Below are positions 18,101 to 26,024 of a stretch of 28,720 nt of DNA, one piece after another. The DNA comes from CAZLYK01 sp964563495 (GTDB lineage: Bacteria > Acidobacteriota > Blastocatellia > RBC074), in contig CAZLYK010000063.1 of assembly GCA_964563495.1 (NCBI GenBank), positions 1 to 28,720 on the forward strand, given 5' to 3'. Position numbers and translations under genes: made by a program. Numbering within the stretch: position 1 is the stretch's first letter; each line of letters begins with the position of its first letter. The notes beneath the pieces were generated by a model. That model saw only the letters and a program-made list of their open reading frames with translations, did no database searches and was not told where the DNA came from.

Positions 18101-18226
18101 GAGTTTGCGCAATTGCGGGAAGACGCGCTTGACCAGCTCATCCCGTTCGGCCTGCATGTCGCGAAAGGTCGAGGAGACGAAGACTCGGATGACTCGCTGT
18201 TCGCCGGCTGTGGTGGATGTACTCAT
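15155..18226 (-). CDS. DUF4062-STAND NTPase with TPR C-terminus (copy A)
   Basis: A 1023-aa protein. DUF4062 lies at about 12-100 (RVFVSSTFRDMQAERD, EVDLRWGITE, LLGERYGWVP). The NTPase has Walker A GESGSGKS at 278-285 and Walker B VVLILDG ending near 369. A helical arm runs to residue 574. After that come TPRs of about 40 residues with words like CLGNQAVIL and ENICREIGD. The protein ends in a basic tail, PWWKRLGVKKPEPPKGI. Residues 1-574 are identical to the 1269-aa copy B except residue 3 (Thr versus Ala), while the rest is different, so the C-terminus is the variable module. GGGG lies before the ATG. It overlaps the propeller-type gene downstream. It is expected to be a cytosolic oligomerising switch whose TPRs sense a ligand; the ligand and output are unknown. 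Confidence 0.85.
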   Translation of the reverse strand: MSTSTTAGEQRVIRVFVSSTFRDMQAERDELVKRVFPQLRKLCEERGAAWSEVDLRWGITEKQSQRGEVLPICLAEIERCRPYFIGLLGERYGWVPDEIPAELIEQEPWLKAHLNQSVTELEILHGVLNDPQMAGRSFFYFRDRGYIDSLPAEEQADYLEHPTAEEIQKFGAEEAERRAGERRRKLESLKDRIRTERLPVREGYADPRELGQWVLGDMTEVIDRVYPKGSEPDPLDREAIDHEAFAESRGRVYIGRQGYYDRLNQHAQGDGEPLVVLGESGSGKSALLANWAMKYRRDHPDQLLLMHFIGATPYSADWAGMARRIMVEFKRRYQIQAEIPDKVDELRVGFANWLHMAGARGRVVLILDGLNQLEDRDGAPDLVWLPPVIPGNIRLIVSTLPGRPLDDLKRRGWPSIEVEALTIEERQRLIPGYLFQYSKQLSPERAERIAKADQTANPLYLRALLDELRVFGIHEQLDARIEHYLTATTVENLYEKILERYEQDYERERPGLVKDAMSMLWAARRGLSESELLELLGTEQGPLPRAHWSPLYLAAEASLVSRSGLIGFGHDYLRWAVENRYLPDQAEQAETHLRLAGYFEKQEIAARKIDEMPWQLAEAEEWQRLYDLLADREFFTAAWKANQHEVKAYWVRIETNADMQMVDAYRPALNNPVGDIDFSMYVEVLLAMTGHIEEALSMTEPLIEYFRKRKDWAKLEDCLAEKGSSLLAVDRHEAAMAVYKELERISRERGDREKLQESLGRQATIHHIAVQWREKYPFQPPAEWRNPMTDPHTPQPTYPWADDHEAMRLLKEQERMCIELNNKFSLATCLGNQAVILIGDQSKSDEVNRLHQEVERIYRELNDKQGLQAVLNNEAWVLADSGELDEAMKLYREKENICREIGDPVGIVYSLLGQIQILESKGRPQEALQLVDEAEKFVINLDPMINLNLDRLRFDLSEMLKTTHGRETHSDRQAVDIPTPHPGANAERAAQLNIQYQQELAQWNALPWWKRLGVKKPEPPKGI

Positions 18227-18236
18227 ACAAGCCCCA
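16505..18236. repeat. 1.73-kb near-identical block, copy A
   Basis: Matches 24167-25898 without any indel (constant offset 7662). The only mismatch I found is T at 18220 versus C at 25882. The block runs from 10 bp before the start codon to codon 574 of copy A, that is, exactly the DUF4062 and NTPase part. Confidence 0.92.
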
Positions 18237-18288
18237 GGCGCAATTCATGCAGGATAGGCAAAGAAGAAAATAGAGTAGCGTCGCCGCT

Positions 18289-18393
18289 CTATCCTCTGAT
18301 TGCAGGGTGTGCGCCGCCCGGGAGCATCTCACGGACGGTAAAGGAGATGAAGACGTGGGAAGTTTTCCAGGAGCCCGCCACGGTGTCCCACAT
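18289..18393 (-). pseudogene. remnant of a DUF4062 gene start
   Basis: A 34-codon frame (ATG at 18393, TAG at 18289) encodes SWKTSHVFISFTVREM, clearly cognate to WKTIRVFISSTFRDM at the start of the propeller-type protein. It then runs into unrelated sequence. The nucleotide match to 15112-15140 is high around GGAGATGAAGACG. It is the 5' stump of a fifth DUF4062 gene whose body has been lost, lying 7 bp behind the TPR gene and 62 bp ahead of copy A. Expression as a peptide is possible but unlikely to matter. Confidence 0.75.
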
Positions 18394-18399
18394 ACGCCG

Positions 18400-19050
18400 T
18401 CAGAGTACTTTGTTGCGGATCCATTGGGCATCTACAGAACCAGGATCTCGCCGCAGATATTCGTGGCCTAACTGCCGCGCCTTCTCGATCATTCCCCCTT
18501 CCATGAGAACCACGATGGCGCTGAAAAGCCAGTCGTTGTTCTGCGGTTGCAGTCGTACTGCCTGCTCGTAGGCCCGGATGGCGCAATCGAGCAACTTCGC
18601 ATCGGTATTCTCCCTGCGCCACATCAGGAAGCACGTCTTGCCCAATTCATTCTGGTATATGGGATCGGTCGGCGCCTCTTCGGCCGCTGTCTGGAAGTGT
18701 GAGATGGCCTGCTGATAGTCACCTTCACTGAGCCGCATCTGACCCATCATGTAGTTGGCCAGGGGCTCTCGCGGGTTCAACTGTAGGGCGCGGAGGATGT
18801 AATCGCGGCAGACGTCGCTTGTCTCGGTAGAAAGGTCGGCATACTGAGCGAACGCGGTGGCATCCTGCCCACCCATCTTGAAGAAGACTTCGTATTGTTT
18901 TCGCGCCTCTTTCCCTAGTTGCTCAAATTGTTCGAGAAAGACACGGGGGCGAACGATCATTCCCATTTCGGATTTTTCAGATTGCATCTGGAGGCTTATG
19001 TCCAGCCATTGGTGATAGAGCGCATTGGCCAGTTCGAGAAGGTGTTTCAT
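18400..19050 (-). CDS. small TPR protein
   Basis: A 216-aa, soluble, all-helical protein. TPR-type units fill the C-terminal two-thirds: DYILRALQLNPREPLANYMMG, DYQQAISHFQTAAEEAPTDP, and AIRAYEQAVRLQPQNNDW. The first 80 residues are helical without a named domain. No catalytic motif, signal peptide or TM is seen. The ATG at 19050 is preceded by AAAGGA. It follows the 976-aa NTPase gene by 62 bp on the same strand, so a shared transcript is likely. It could be an adaptor for that NTPase or the surviving accessory of the lost DUF4062 gene whose stump lies directly behind it. The role is unknown. Confidence 0.8.
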   Translation of the reverse strand: MKHLLELANALYHQWLDISLQMQSEKSEMGMIVRPRVFLEQFEQLGKEARKQYEVFFKMGGQDATAFAQYADLSTETSDVCRDYILRALQLNPREPLANYMMGQMRLSEGDYQQAISHFQTAAEEAPTDPIYQNELGKTCFLMWRRENTDAKLLDCAIRAYEQAVRLQPQNNDWLFSAIVVLMEGGMIEKARQLGHEYLRRDPGSVDAQWIRNKVL

Positions 19051-19112
19051 TTGGTCCTTTCAGTTGGAGTAAAAGCTGTCGTCTGTCGGATGCTGGTCGC
19101 GGCGCAAACGAC

Positions 19113-22043
19113 TCAGAGACGACCAATCTGTTGCTGCACCGAGTAGGACGAACGCTCCAGGCCTTTCGATTCTGCAATAGCAAGGGCTTCACCAAGACAT
19201 TGATGGGCGCTGGGCAAGTCGCTGAGCCCTGTAGAGTAGATTTCAGCCTCGTCCATCAGTGCATTGATCAGTCCATCTGGAAGCTCGCAATCACGGCAGA
19301 GCTTCACGCGCTCTTTTGCGTAAACCAACGCTGTGAAGGCATCCTTCTTGGCGAGTAGAATTTTCGCTTTGACACCCAATCCGACCTGAAGGCCATACAC
19401 GTAACCGAGCAAGTGACAAAGCTTTTGCTGTTCGTCAAGCATAGCCAAAGCCCGATCGTAATCACCAAGGTGATAATGCGCAAGTGCCTGATTGCACAAG
19501 GATCGCTGGCGTCCTTCCAGGTTGCCATGGCACAGGCTCTCCTGTTCTTTGAAAACCTCCAGTGCAAGGTGATACTCTCCCCGCTCAAGGAAAATCACAC
19601 CTTGGTTACCCAGACATGTCTGCAGTCCATCGCGGAGATGATCCTCGCGACAAATCGCCTCTTCCTCCTTGTGCAAGGCGAGGGCTTCCTCATATAAACC
19701 CCGTGCGGTGAGGTTGATAGCCTGATTCCCAAGGGCAATTTGGAGAGCGAGCCTTTGCCCGATGTCGCGCCAGTAGTCAGTCACCTTGGCCAGGAGTTGC
19801 CCCGCGGCTTGCGTGTTCCCAAGCATATGGAGCGCGAGACCGGCATATCCCAATGCAATCGCAATCAGCGGGGTCTGCTTTTTAACTGAAGCACTGGCCG
19901 CCAGATGCTGCCAGAGGCGAATGACTTCTCTATAAGCACCGAAGCCGCTGAGAAGCTCCCCTACAGCCAGGGTGATGCCGTAATCTGGATTTGGTTCTTC
20001 AAGCAGCTTGCAGTAGGTATCTGTCGCGCGGAATCCGGAGTTTGCCTCCATCTCCGTCCAGTAACGCCTTGCATCAAACGAATCGATTTCCCACAAGAGA
20101 GAAAAGGAATTCGGGTCGGCAAGCACAGAGTGCAGCTGAGACCAAGCACGAAGCGTCGCAAACTGCCAGGGCAACTCCTCGAATTTTCGACGATTCGGCG
20201 CCGGCCTTTGCTGATCCTCGACGGCATCGCTCTGTTGTTTATTCGGCGGCGGAGTATGTAGGTCGCTCTGGGCGAGGAAGTAGTTGGCAATCGCCAGATG
20301 GGCAGTGCGGCGATCGGCTTCGTCGCTGAGATACCGGCCTTCGACAGCGTGTTTCAATTGAGTATGGTAGAAATTGAGCAGTTCGCCGCGGTGCATGAGA
20401 TAAGGCCGCAGCAGGTGCAGCAGAGCGGCGACGTTACCCTGCTGGTCACTCGCGTCGAGCAGGTCGGCCAATTCACGCTGACTGAGTCCATACCGGCTCG
20501 CGCCGAGCAGCGCGGCAAAGCGGGAGACCAGTTCACACCCCACGCGATGTTCCGACGCGTCGCGGAAGCCATCGTCGTTTTCCAGGCGCTCCAGAATCCA
20601 CGCGAACAGCTCTTGCGTCGTGGGCGGCAACTCGTCGATCCGCCCGCTGATCTCTTCGTATGTCCCTAGCGTGCGCAGCTCCTCCAGCGCGGCCAGCAGG
20701 TAGAGCGGCATGCCGGCCTCAGTCTTATCCAGCAGCGCAGTGCGCTGGTCCGGCTCGAATTTCTTCCGGTATCGTTGGCGGAACTGCTCGATGATCGCCT
20801 CACCGTCGTCTGCCGTGAGCGGCTTCAACTCGATCTCGCGCAGCCTGTGGCGGCGGCGCAACTCCTCAAGCGCCGGGCCCTCCAGGGCAGAGAGGATGGC
20901 GCGGGCGTTGTCCGGCAGTTCCTCCGGCAGCCATTGCAGCCCGGCAGAATACGTTGCCGGGTCGAGCTGGTTGACAGCGTCGAGCAGGATCACGACGCGC
21001 CGGCGCGCACATGCTTGCCGTAGAAAATCCGGGAACGCGAGACGGAGTTTTTCGGGGTCGTCGGGGATTTTGGCGGTGATCTCCGGGCAGCCCACTTTCA
21101 GTTCGCGGCAGAGCCGCCTCAGCGTGCGGCGCACGTCGGTCGAGCCGGGGCTCGCACCGACAAAATGGCGAATGAGAAGGATCGAGTTTTGATCGTTGAG
21201 AGACGAATACCGGCTGAGCTGCGCGAGCAGGGCCGACTTGCCGCTGCCGGGCGCACCGGTAAGGCAGAGATAGCCGTTGCCGCCGATCGCTACGGCGTGG
21301 GCGAGCAGTTCCCCGAGCACCGCCTCGCGGCTGCCGAGCACGAAGCGTTCGCTGCGTTCCTCGACAAACGCCTCCATCGCGGCATTTTCTTCATCGAACT
21401 CGTCAAGTTTCGCCGTGCCATCCGTCAGGAAACGATCCCGCAGATCCGGGTCGGACTTCATGCCGGCAAGCAGGTCGTCGTAAACGCGATCACCAAACTG
21501 TTTGAGACCGGTCAGCCGCCTGCTCTCGTTGTCCCATTGTGCCGGATAAGGGAACGGGTTCAGCCCCGCATCGACGATGGCCTGCTTGAGCTGAGCGAGC
21601 TTCTTCTGATTTTTGCTGCCCCGCGATTCGCGGAACTCGCCGGGAGCGGTCTCGACCATGGCAGCGGTTGCAGCTTCATCGCGAAAGTAGAAGTAGGCGA
21701 AGCCGCGATCTTTCGACCTCTGGTCGAGGACGCCGTAACGGACTTCGTCGGCGGTGATCGAGTGGCTCTTTCCCGGTGGCGTCCAGCCGTAGCGTCCGCC
21801 GAGCATGCAGAGGAAGCGCGGCCGGCACTCGTCGATGATTTCCCGGCAGACCTCTGAAGCGTCCTGCTCGCTGGTAACCCCCCAGCGGAGGTCCACATCA
21901 ACGAGATGGATGCGGCGCGAGAGTAAATGTTCGCGCAGGCGGGGGAAGACAAAGCGCACCAGGTGATCGCGCTCAGCCTGCATGTCGCGAAAGGTCGAGG
22001 AGATGAAAATACGGGCGGTTTTCCACGTGAAAACTATTGTCAT
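19113..22043 (-). CDS. DUF4062-STAND NTPase with TPR C-terminus (third copy)
   Basis: A 976-aa protein from the ATG at 22043, chosen because MTIVFTWKTARIFISS aligns with MTTNWKTIRVFISS of the propeller-type paralogue. A GTG at 22070 would add nine residues. DUF4062 comes first (RIFISSTFRDMQAERD, DVDLRWGVTSE, MLGGRYGWTPPG). An NTPase with Walker A GAPGSGKS at about 263-270 and Walker B RVVILLDAV at about 349-357 follows. After a helical arm come roughly six TPRs with repeated LGNQA and EEEAICRED-type words. Its N-terminal half is clearly diverged from copies A and B, so it was not part of their recent homogenisation. It starts 35 bp after copy B ends, with no obvious Shine-Dalgarno, suggesting dependence on upstream translation. 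Ligand and effector are unknown. Confidence 0.85.
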   Translation of the reverse strand: MTIVFTWKTARIFISSTFRDMQAERDHLVRFVFPRLREHLLSRRIHLVDVDLRWGVTSEQDASEVCREIIDECRPRFLCMLGGRYGWTPPGKSHSITADEVRYGVLDQRSKDRGFAYFYFRDEAATAAMVETAPGEFRESRGSKNQKKLAQLKQAIVDAGLNPFPYPAQWDNESRRLTGLKQFGDRVYDDLLAGMKSDPDLRDRFLTDGTAKLDEFDEENAAMEAFVEERSERFVLGSREAVLGELLAHAVAIGGNGYLCLTGAPGSGKSALLAQLSRYSSLNDQNSILLIRHFVGASPGSTDVRRTLRRLCRELKVGCPEITAKIPDDPEKLRLAFPDFLRQACARRRVVILLDAVNQLDPATYSAGLQWLPEELPDNARAILSALEGPALEELRRRHRLREIELKPLTADDGEAIIEQFRQRYRKKFEPDQRTALLDKTEAGMPLYLLAALEELRTLGTYEEISGRIDELPPTTQELFAWILERLENDDGFRDASEHRVGCELVSRFAALLGASRYGLSQRELADLLDASDQQGNVAALLHLLRPYLMHRGELLNFYHTQLKHAVEGRYLSDEADRRTAHLAIANYFLAQSDLHTPPPNKQQSDAVEDQQRPAPNRRKFEELPWQFATLRAWSQLHSVLADPNSFSLLWEIDSFDARRYWTEMEANSGFRATDTYCKLLEEPNPDYGITLAVGELLSGFGAYREVIRLWQHLAASASVKKQTPLIAIALGYAGLALHMLGNTQAAGQLLAKVTDYWRDIGQRLALQIALGNQAINLTARGLYEEALALHKEEEAICREDHLRDGLQTCLGNQGVIFLERGEYHLALEVFKEQESLCHGNLEGRQRSLCNQALAHYHLGDYDRALAMLDEQQKLCHLLGYVYGLQVGLGVKAKILLAKKDAFTALVYAKERVKLCRDCELPDGLINALMDEAEIYSTGLSDLPSAHQCLGEALAIAESKGLERSSYSVQQQIGRL

Positions 22044-22078
22044 GTCAACAAACAACCAGTAACGAGGCACGATTGTTT

Positions 22079-25000
22079 CTATCGTATTTTGTCATCCCCA
22101 TGGTGAGACCGGGGAGGGACGGCAAAGAACATTGTATCGAAAAGATGCGTGAGTGATGACAACCTTCGATCAACAAATTCAAAACTAGTACCATCCCAGA
22201 CAGTCGACCTTAATGCAGGTACCAAATCATCCAGAGGCAACCCGGGATCTCCGTTTCTTCGCCGACGAGTTAAGTCACCACGCGTGATCCCCAGTTCCTT
22301 AAGTAGAAGTGGAACACTCACCCAGTATGTATTGTTACCGACAAACGGGAAATCCTGCGGATTCTCAAGAATGCGCTTATACGTCTGATCCGGTATCTGT
22401 TCACGCTCCACCAATATGGATCTGTCCTTAACTTTCACCATGTAAGGACCTTCCGAACCAACTGCGGGAACAACCTCGGCTAAAATAGTCCGCCGTTTCT
22501 TGATTAGTTGACCCAACCGAGCCAGATCGATTGCTGAATCCAGGACACCCATAAACGAGATGTGCAAATACCGAATGCCCCTGTCGAGCAATTGTTCGAA
22601 AACGCCTGATTCGGTCAGTGCACGGAAACATGACAGACTTCCTTCCTGAACTAGAATAGGTTTACCGTCTTCACCCTTTAAATCATCGGGAGAATATGCA
22701 TTCCTTACCTGTGACGCGGGAGGAGCACAGAAGTAATACGATCGTTCATTTCTCCCATCATAGCGGCGTCTAACCAGATACTCGCGAAGCCGAGTCTCCT
22801 CGGCGGTCACCAAGACCACGAGCCAGTCGGGAGGGATTATTTTTAGTTTCTCTTCGAAGTAACAACTTTCGTTGCCGTCTGATAGCCTAAGCATGGCCAA
22901 GCTACGCCAGGATCGCTTTCGAATCTGTCGCTGATAGTCCGACGGGAGATCGAGGATCACAGCTGCTACTGCAGCATGTTCTCCGCGGACGAATGCAAGT
23001 AGAGGTGCATAACGTTCTAATATCCTCGTCAATCCATGTTTGATAGCAATTTCTTGACCTAGTGCCGCTTTCTGCAAGGCCTCCGTGGAGTTTCCCTGCC
23101 GAGAGAGAATCAACGCCTGATTCATAAGCGACATTGCAAGAAAGTTAACATCTCCAAGGTCACGGGAAAGGGCTGCTTGTCTTTCTAGGAGTTTCAGCGC
23201 CGTTTCGTCATCACCCTGACTATCAAACACGGCAGCCTGATTCAAAAGAGACGCCTGTAAACCGCGGAGGTATCCCAGATTCTGACAGATTGTTTCTTGT
23301 TCCCTGAAAAGGCGTAAAGCCTGATCAGGCTCACCACGAGCCATCAGCACTTCTCCCATGTTGCCAAGGGAGGTTGAAAGGGAGTCCTGCTCTCCTAATT
23401 CGCGACACATTTGCTGTTGCTCTTGAAGTAGACGAGCCGCCTTATCAAGGTCACCCAAGTCCCAAAGGGCAAGGGCCTGGTTGCCGAGGCACAATTGCAG
23501 ACCAACTCCATAATTTAAGTCTCGGCAAATACTCTCCTGCCGCTTGTAAAGCTTCAATGCACCTTTGGAATTGCCTTGGTCTCGGAGAATGATGCCCTGA
23601 TTGCCGATGCAATACTGAAGTGCGTAAAGGTCGCCCAAGGCGGTTAAATACGATTCCTGCTTTTGATATAGATGCATCGCTGCCGTTAGTTCACCACGGT
23701 CTGCCATGATATTGGCCTGAAAAGTAAGCAGCCTTACATACCGGGGATCTCCTTTTGTCTGAAGACAATCAATTGTACGTTCGAAAATGTAGAGGGCGAA
23801 GGTAAGTCGCCCCATCTGAACCAGCAACTGCGCAACATGCACTGCAAACCCTCCCTCAGAATAATCAGCTTCTTCAATGATAGGGAGGTACACTTTCTCC
23901 ACACGAATCTCCGAGTCAGATTCAATTTGCGACCAGTAACGTCTCATGTCCAGGTCGCAATGATCACCATCGAAGAATTCCGAAAAGAAGATCCGATTAG
24001 ACAACAACTGTATCAGACGTTTATAGGACCGGGATTCACATAACTGCCAGGGCAGCTCTTCTATTCGTCTGTGGTTGGTGGCACGTAATGCAAAGTAATC
24101 TGCTACTCGCAAATGGATCGCGACCTGCGCATCCTCAGAACTCAAATACCTGGACCGGACTGCCTCGCGCAGATAATCGTGACCGAATCCGATCAATCCC
24201 GACCGGCTGACCAGCGACGCCTCTGCCGCCAGATAGAGCGGCGACCAATGTGCTCGCGGCAGCGGCCCCTGCTCTGTCCCGAGCAGTTCCAATAGCTCGC
24301 TCTCAGATAATCCTCTACGCGCCGCCCAAAGCATCGACATGGCATCTTTGACCAGCCCCGGGCGCTCCCTCTCGTAATCCTGCTCGTAGCGTTCGAGGAT
24401 CTTCTCGTAGAGATTCTCGACGGTCGTTGCCGTCAGGTAGTGCTCGATCCGGGCATCGAGCTGCTCGTGGATCCCGAAGACTCTCAGCTCATCCAGCAGT
24501 GCTCGCAGGTAGAGCGGGTTGGCTGTCTGGTCCGCTTTGGCAATCCGTTCCGCTCGCTCCGGGCTCAGTTGTTTCGAGTATTGAAAGAGGTAGCCGGGGA
24601 TCAGTCTCTGGCGTTCCTCGATCGTCAGGGCCTCGACCTCAATCGACGGCCATCCTCGTCGCTTGAGATCATCCAGTGGCCGTCCCGGCAGTGTCGAGAC
24701 AATCAGCCTGATATTTCCCGGGATCACCGGCGGCAGCCAGACCAGGTCCGGCGCACCATCTCGATCCTCGAGCTGGTTGAGCCCGTCCAGGATCAATACC
24801 ACCCTGCCCCGCGCCCCGGCCATATGCAGCCAGTTCGCAAACCCCACCCGCAGTTCATCTACCTTGTCCGGGATCTCCGCTTGGATTTGATAACGCCGTT
24901 TGAACTCAACCATGATCCGCCGCGCCATCCCCGCCCAGTCCGCGCTGTATGGCGTCGCTCCGATAAAATGCATGAGCAATAATTGATCGGGGTGATCTCG

Positions 25001-25888
25001 CCGGTACTTCATCGCCCAGTTCGCGAGCAGCGCCGATTTGCCCGAGCCCGACTCTCCCAGCACGACCAACGGCTCTCCATCGCCTTGCGCGTGTTGATTC
25101 AGCCGGTCGTAATAGCCCTGCCGTCCGATGTAGACTCTGCCCCGGCTCTCGGCGAAGGCCTCGTGATCGATTGCCTCGCGGTCGAGCGGGTCGGGTTCCG
25201 ACCCCTTCGGATAGACCCGATCGATGACCTCAGTCATATCTCCCAAAACCCATTGACCGAGCTCTCTCGGATCGGCATAGCCTTCCCTCACCGGCAAGCG
25301 TTCGGTTCTGATCCGGTCTTTCAACGACTCGAGCTTCCGCCTTCGCTCGCCTGCGCGGCGCTCGGCCTCCTCAGCACCGAACTTTTGGATCTCTTCCGCG
25401 GTGGGGTGTTCAAGATAATCGGCCTGTTCTTCCGCCGGGAGGGAATCGATGTAGCCGCGGTCGCGGAAATAGAAGAACGATCGACCGGCCATCTGCGGAT
25501 CGTTGAGCACTCCGTGCAGGATTTCGAGCTCGGTCACCGATTGGTTGAGATGCGCTTTGAGCCACGGCTCCTGCTCGATCAGCTCCGCAGGGATCTCGTC
25601 CGGGACCCAGCCGTAACGCTCGCCCAGCAGGCCGATGAAATATGGCCGGCAGCGTTCTATCTCGGCCAGGCAGATCGGCAGGACCTCGCCGCGCTGCGAT
25701 TGCTTTTCGGTGATCCCCCAGCGCAGGTCTACCTCGCTCCAGGCCGCGCCGCGCTCTTCGCAGAGTTTGCGCAATTGCGGGAAGACGCGCTTGACCAGCT
25801 CATCCCGTTCGGCCTGCATGTCGCGAAAGGTCGAGGAGACGAAGACTCGGATGACTCGCTGTTCGCCGGCTGTGGTGGATGCACTCAT
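22079..25888 (-). CDS. DUF4062-STAND NTPase with TPRs and a UDPGP-like C-terminal domain (copy B)
   Basis: A 1269-aa protein. Residues 1-574 equal copy A (DUF4062, Walker A GESGSGKS 278-285, Walker B VVLILDG). Residues 575-700 are a new helical arm. Residues 715-960 are five or six TPRs with the LGNQA...E-x2-ICR pattern. About 1015-1265 resembles the C-terminal half of UDP-sugar pyrophosphorylases (UDPGP/UAP family): DWLVVLVTAEET, SGVFEQLLDRGIRYLHIS, LAEVVPAV, VEREQIPD, FPFVGNNTYWVS, then SFEFVDRRLSSLTHLFDTMF. The nucleotide-binding G-x-G-T-R-L-G loop half is absent, and the catalytic NxDN-like site reads FMGVLD, so it is probably a binding, not a catalytic, domain. The UDPGP call is from motif order only. 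As the first large gene of the run, it is preceded by a repeat-bearing leader with GGGG before the ATG. Confidence 0.82.
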   Translation of the reverse strand: MSASTTAGEQRVIRVFVSSTFRDMQAERDELVKRVFPQLRKLCEERGAAWSEVDLRWGITEKQSQRGEVLPICLAEIERCRPYFIGLLGERYGWVPDEIPAELIEQEPWLKAHLNQSVTELEILHGVLNDPQMAGRSFFYFRDRGYIDSLPAEEQADYLEHPTAEEIQKFGAEEAERRAGERRRKLESLKDRIRTERLPVREGYADPRELGQWVLGDMTEVIDRVYPKGSEPDPLDREAIDHEAFAESRGRVYIGRQGYYDRLNQHAQGDGEPLVVLGESGSGKSALLANWAMKYRRDHPDQLLLMHFIGATPYSADWAGMARRIMVEFKRRYQIQAEIPDKVDELRVGFANWLHMAGARGRVVLILDGLNQLEDRDGAPDLVWLPPVIPGNIRLIVSTLPGRPLDDLKRRGWPSIEVEALTIEERQRLIPGYLFQYSKQLSPERAERIAKADQTANPLYLRALLDELRVFGIHEQLDARIEHYLTATTVENLYEKILERYEQDYERERPGLVKDAMSMLWAARRGLSESELLELLGTEQGPLPRAHWSPLYLAAEASLVSRSGLIGFGHDYLREAVRSRYLSSEDAQVAIHLRVADYFALRATNHRRIEELPWQLCESRSYKRLIQLLSNRIFFSEFFDGDHCDLDMRRYWSQIESDSEIRVEKVYLPIIEEADYSEGGFAVHVAQLLVQMGRLTFALYIFERTIDCLQTKGDPRYVRLLTFQANIMADRGELTAAMHLYQKQESYLTALGDLYALQYCIGNQGIILRDQGNSKGALKLYKRQESICRDLNYGVGLQLCLGNQALALWDLGDLDKAARLLQEQQQMCRELGEQDSLSTSLGNMGEVLMARGEPDQALRLFREQETICQNLGYLRGLQASLLNQAAVFDSQGDDETALKLLERQAALSRDLGDVNFLAMSLMNQALILSRQGNSTEALQKAALGQEIAIKHGLTRILERYAPLLAFVRGEHAAVAAVILDLPSDYQRQIRKRSWRSLAMLRLSDGNESCYFEEKLKIIPPDWLVVLVTAEETRLREYLVRRRYDGRNERSYYFCAPPASQVRNAYSPDDLKGEDGKPILVQEGSLSCFRALTESGVFEQLLDRGIRYLHISFMGVLDSAIDLARLGQLIKKRRTILAEVVPAVGSEGPYMVKVKDRSILVEREQIPDQTYKRILENPQDFPFVGNNTYWVSVPLLLKELGITRGDLTRRRRNGDPGLPLDDLVPALRSTVWDGTSFEFVDRRLSSLTHLFDTMFFAVPPRSHHGDDKIR

Positions 25889-25898
25889 ACAAGCCCCA
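24167..25898. repeat. 1.73-kb near-identical block, copy B
   Basis: Second copy of the block at 16505-18236, same orientation. The identity stops at 24167, inside the coding sequence right after the codons for HDYLR. On the leader side it stops about 10 bp before the ATG; the next roughly 35 bp are alignable to the copy A leader but clearly diverged. Confidence 0.92.
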
Positions 25899-25929
25899 AA
25901 TGCAACTCATGAAGGTTGGGTGACGAAGA

Positions 25930-26001
25930 AAACAGACAGGATTGACAGGATTTCTGCAGGATTAAAGACAAAACTAGAAAAAATCCCGTTTAATCCTGCA
26001 G
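25930..26001. repeat. CAGGATT-family repeat in the leader of copy B
   Basis: Bases 25934-25963 match the left arm of the 5041-5174 repeat almost exactly (CAGACAGGATTGACAGG, TTTCTGCAGGATT). A shortened inverted partner follows: CTGCAGGATTAAA (25954-25966) against its complement (25989-26001) with a 22-nt loop. It separates the toxin stump from copy B. The whole gap 25889-26024 holds this repeat and no gene. Confidence 0.65.
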
Positions 26002-26024
26002 ACGCCCACAGGCTAAGGCATTTT

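Noticed and set aside
18289..18393. A functional small gene
   Set aside because: Although it has a start and a stop, the encoded peptide is only the first strand of DUF4062 followed by unrelated residues, so a gene remnant is the simpler reading.
17321..18571. Long plus-strand open frame (416 codons) opposite copy A, repeated opposite copy B
   Set aside because: It is the antisense shadow of the GC-rich DUF4062/NTPase coding region, with His/Arg/Pro-rich composition, no family motif and no ribosome binding site. It appears twice only because the underlying block is duplicated.
25934..26001. Possible CRISPR-like repeats because of recurring CAGGATT words
   Set aside because: The repeat spacing is 9-11 nt with no unique spacers of 30 nt or so, and no cas genes are present; it is a palindromic dispersed element.
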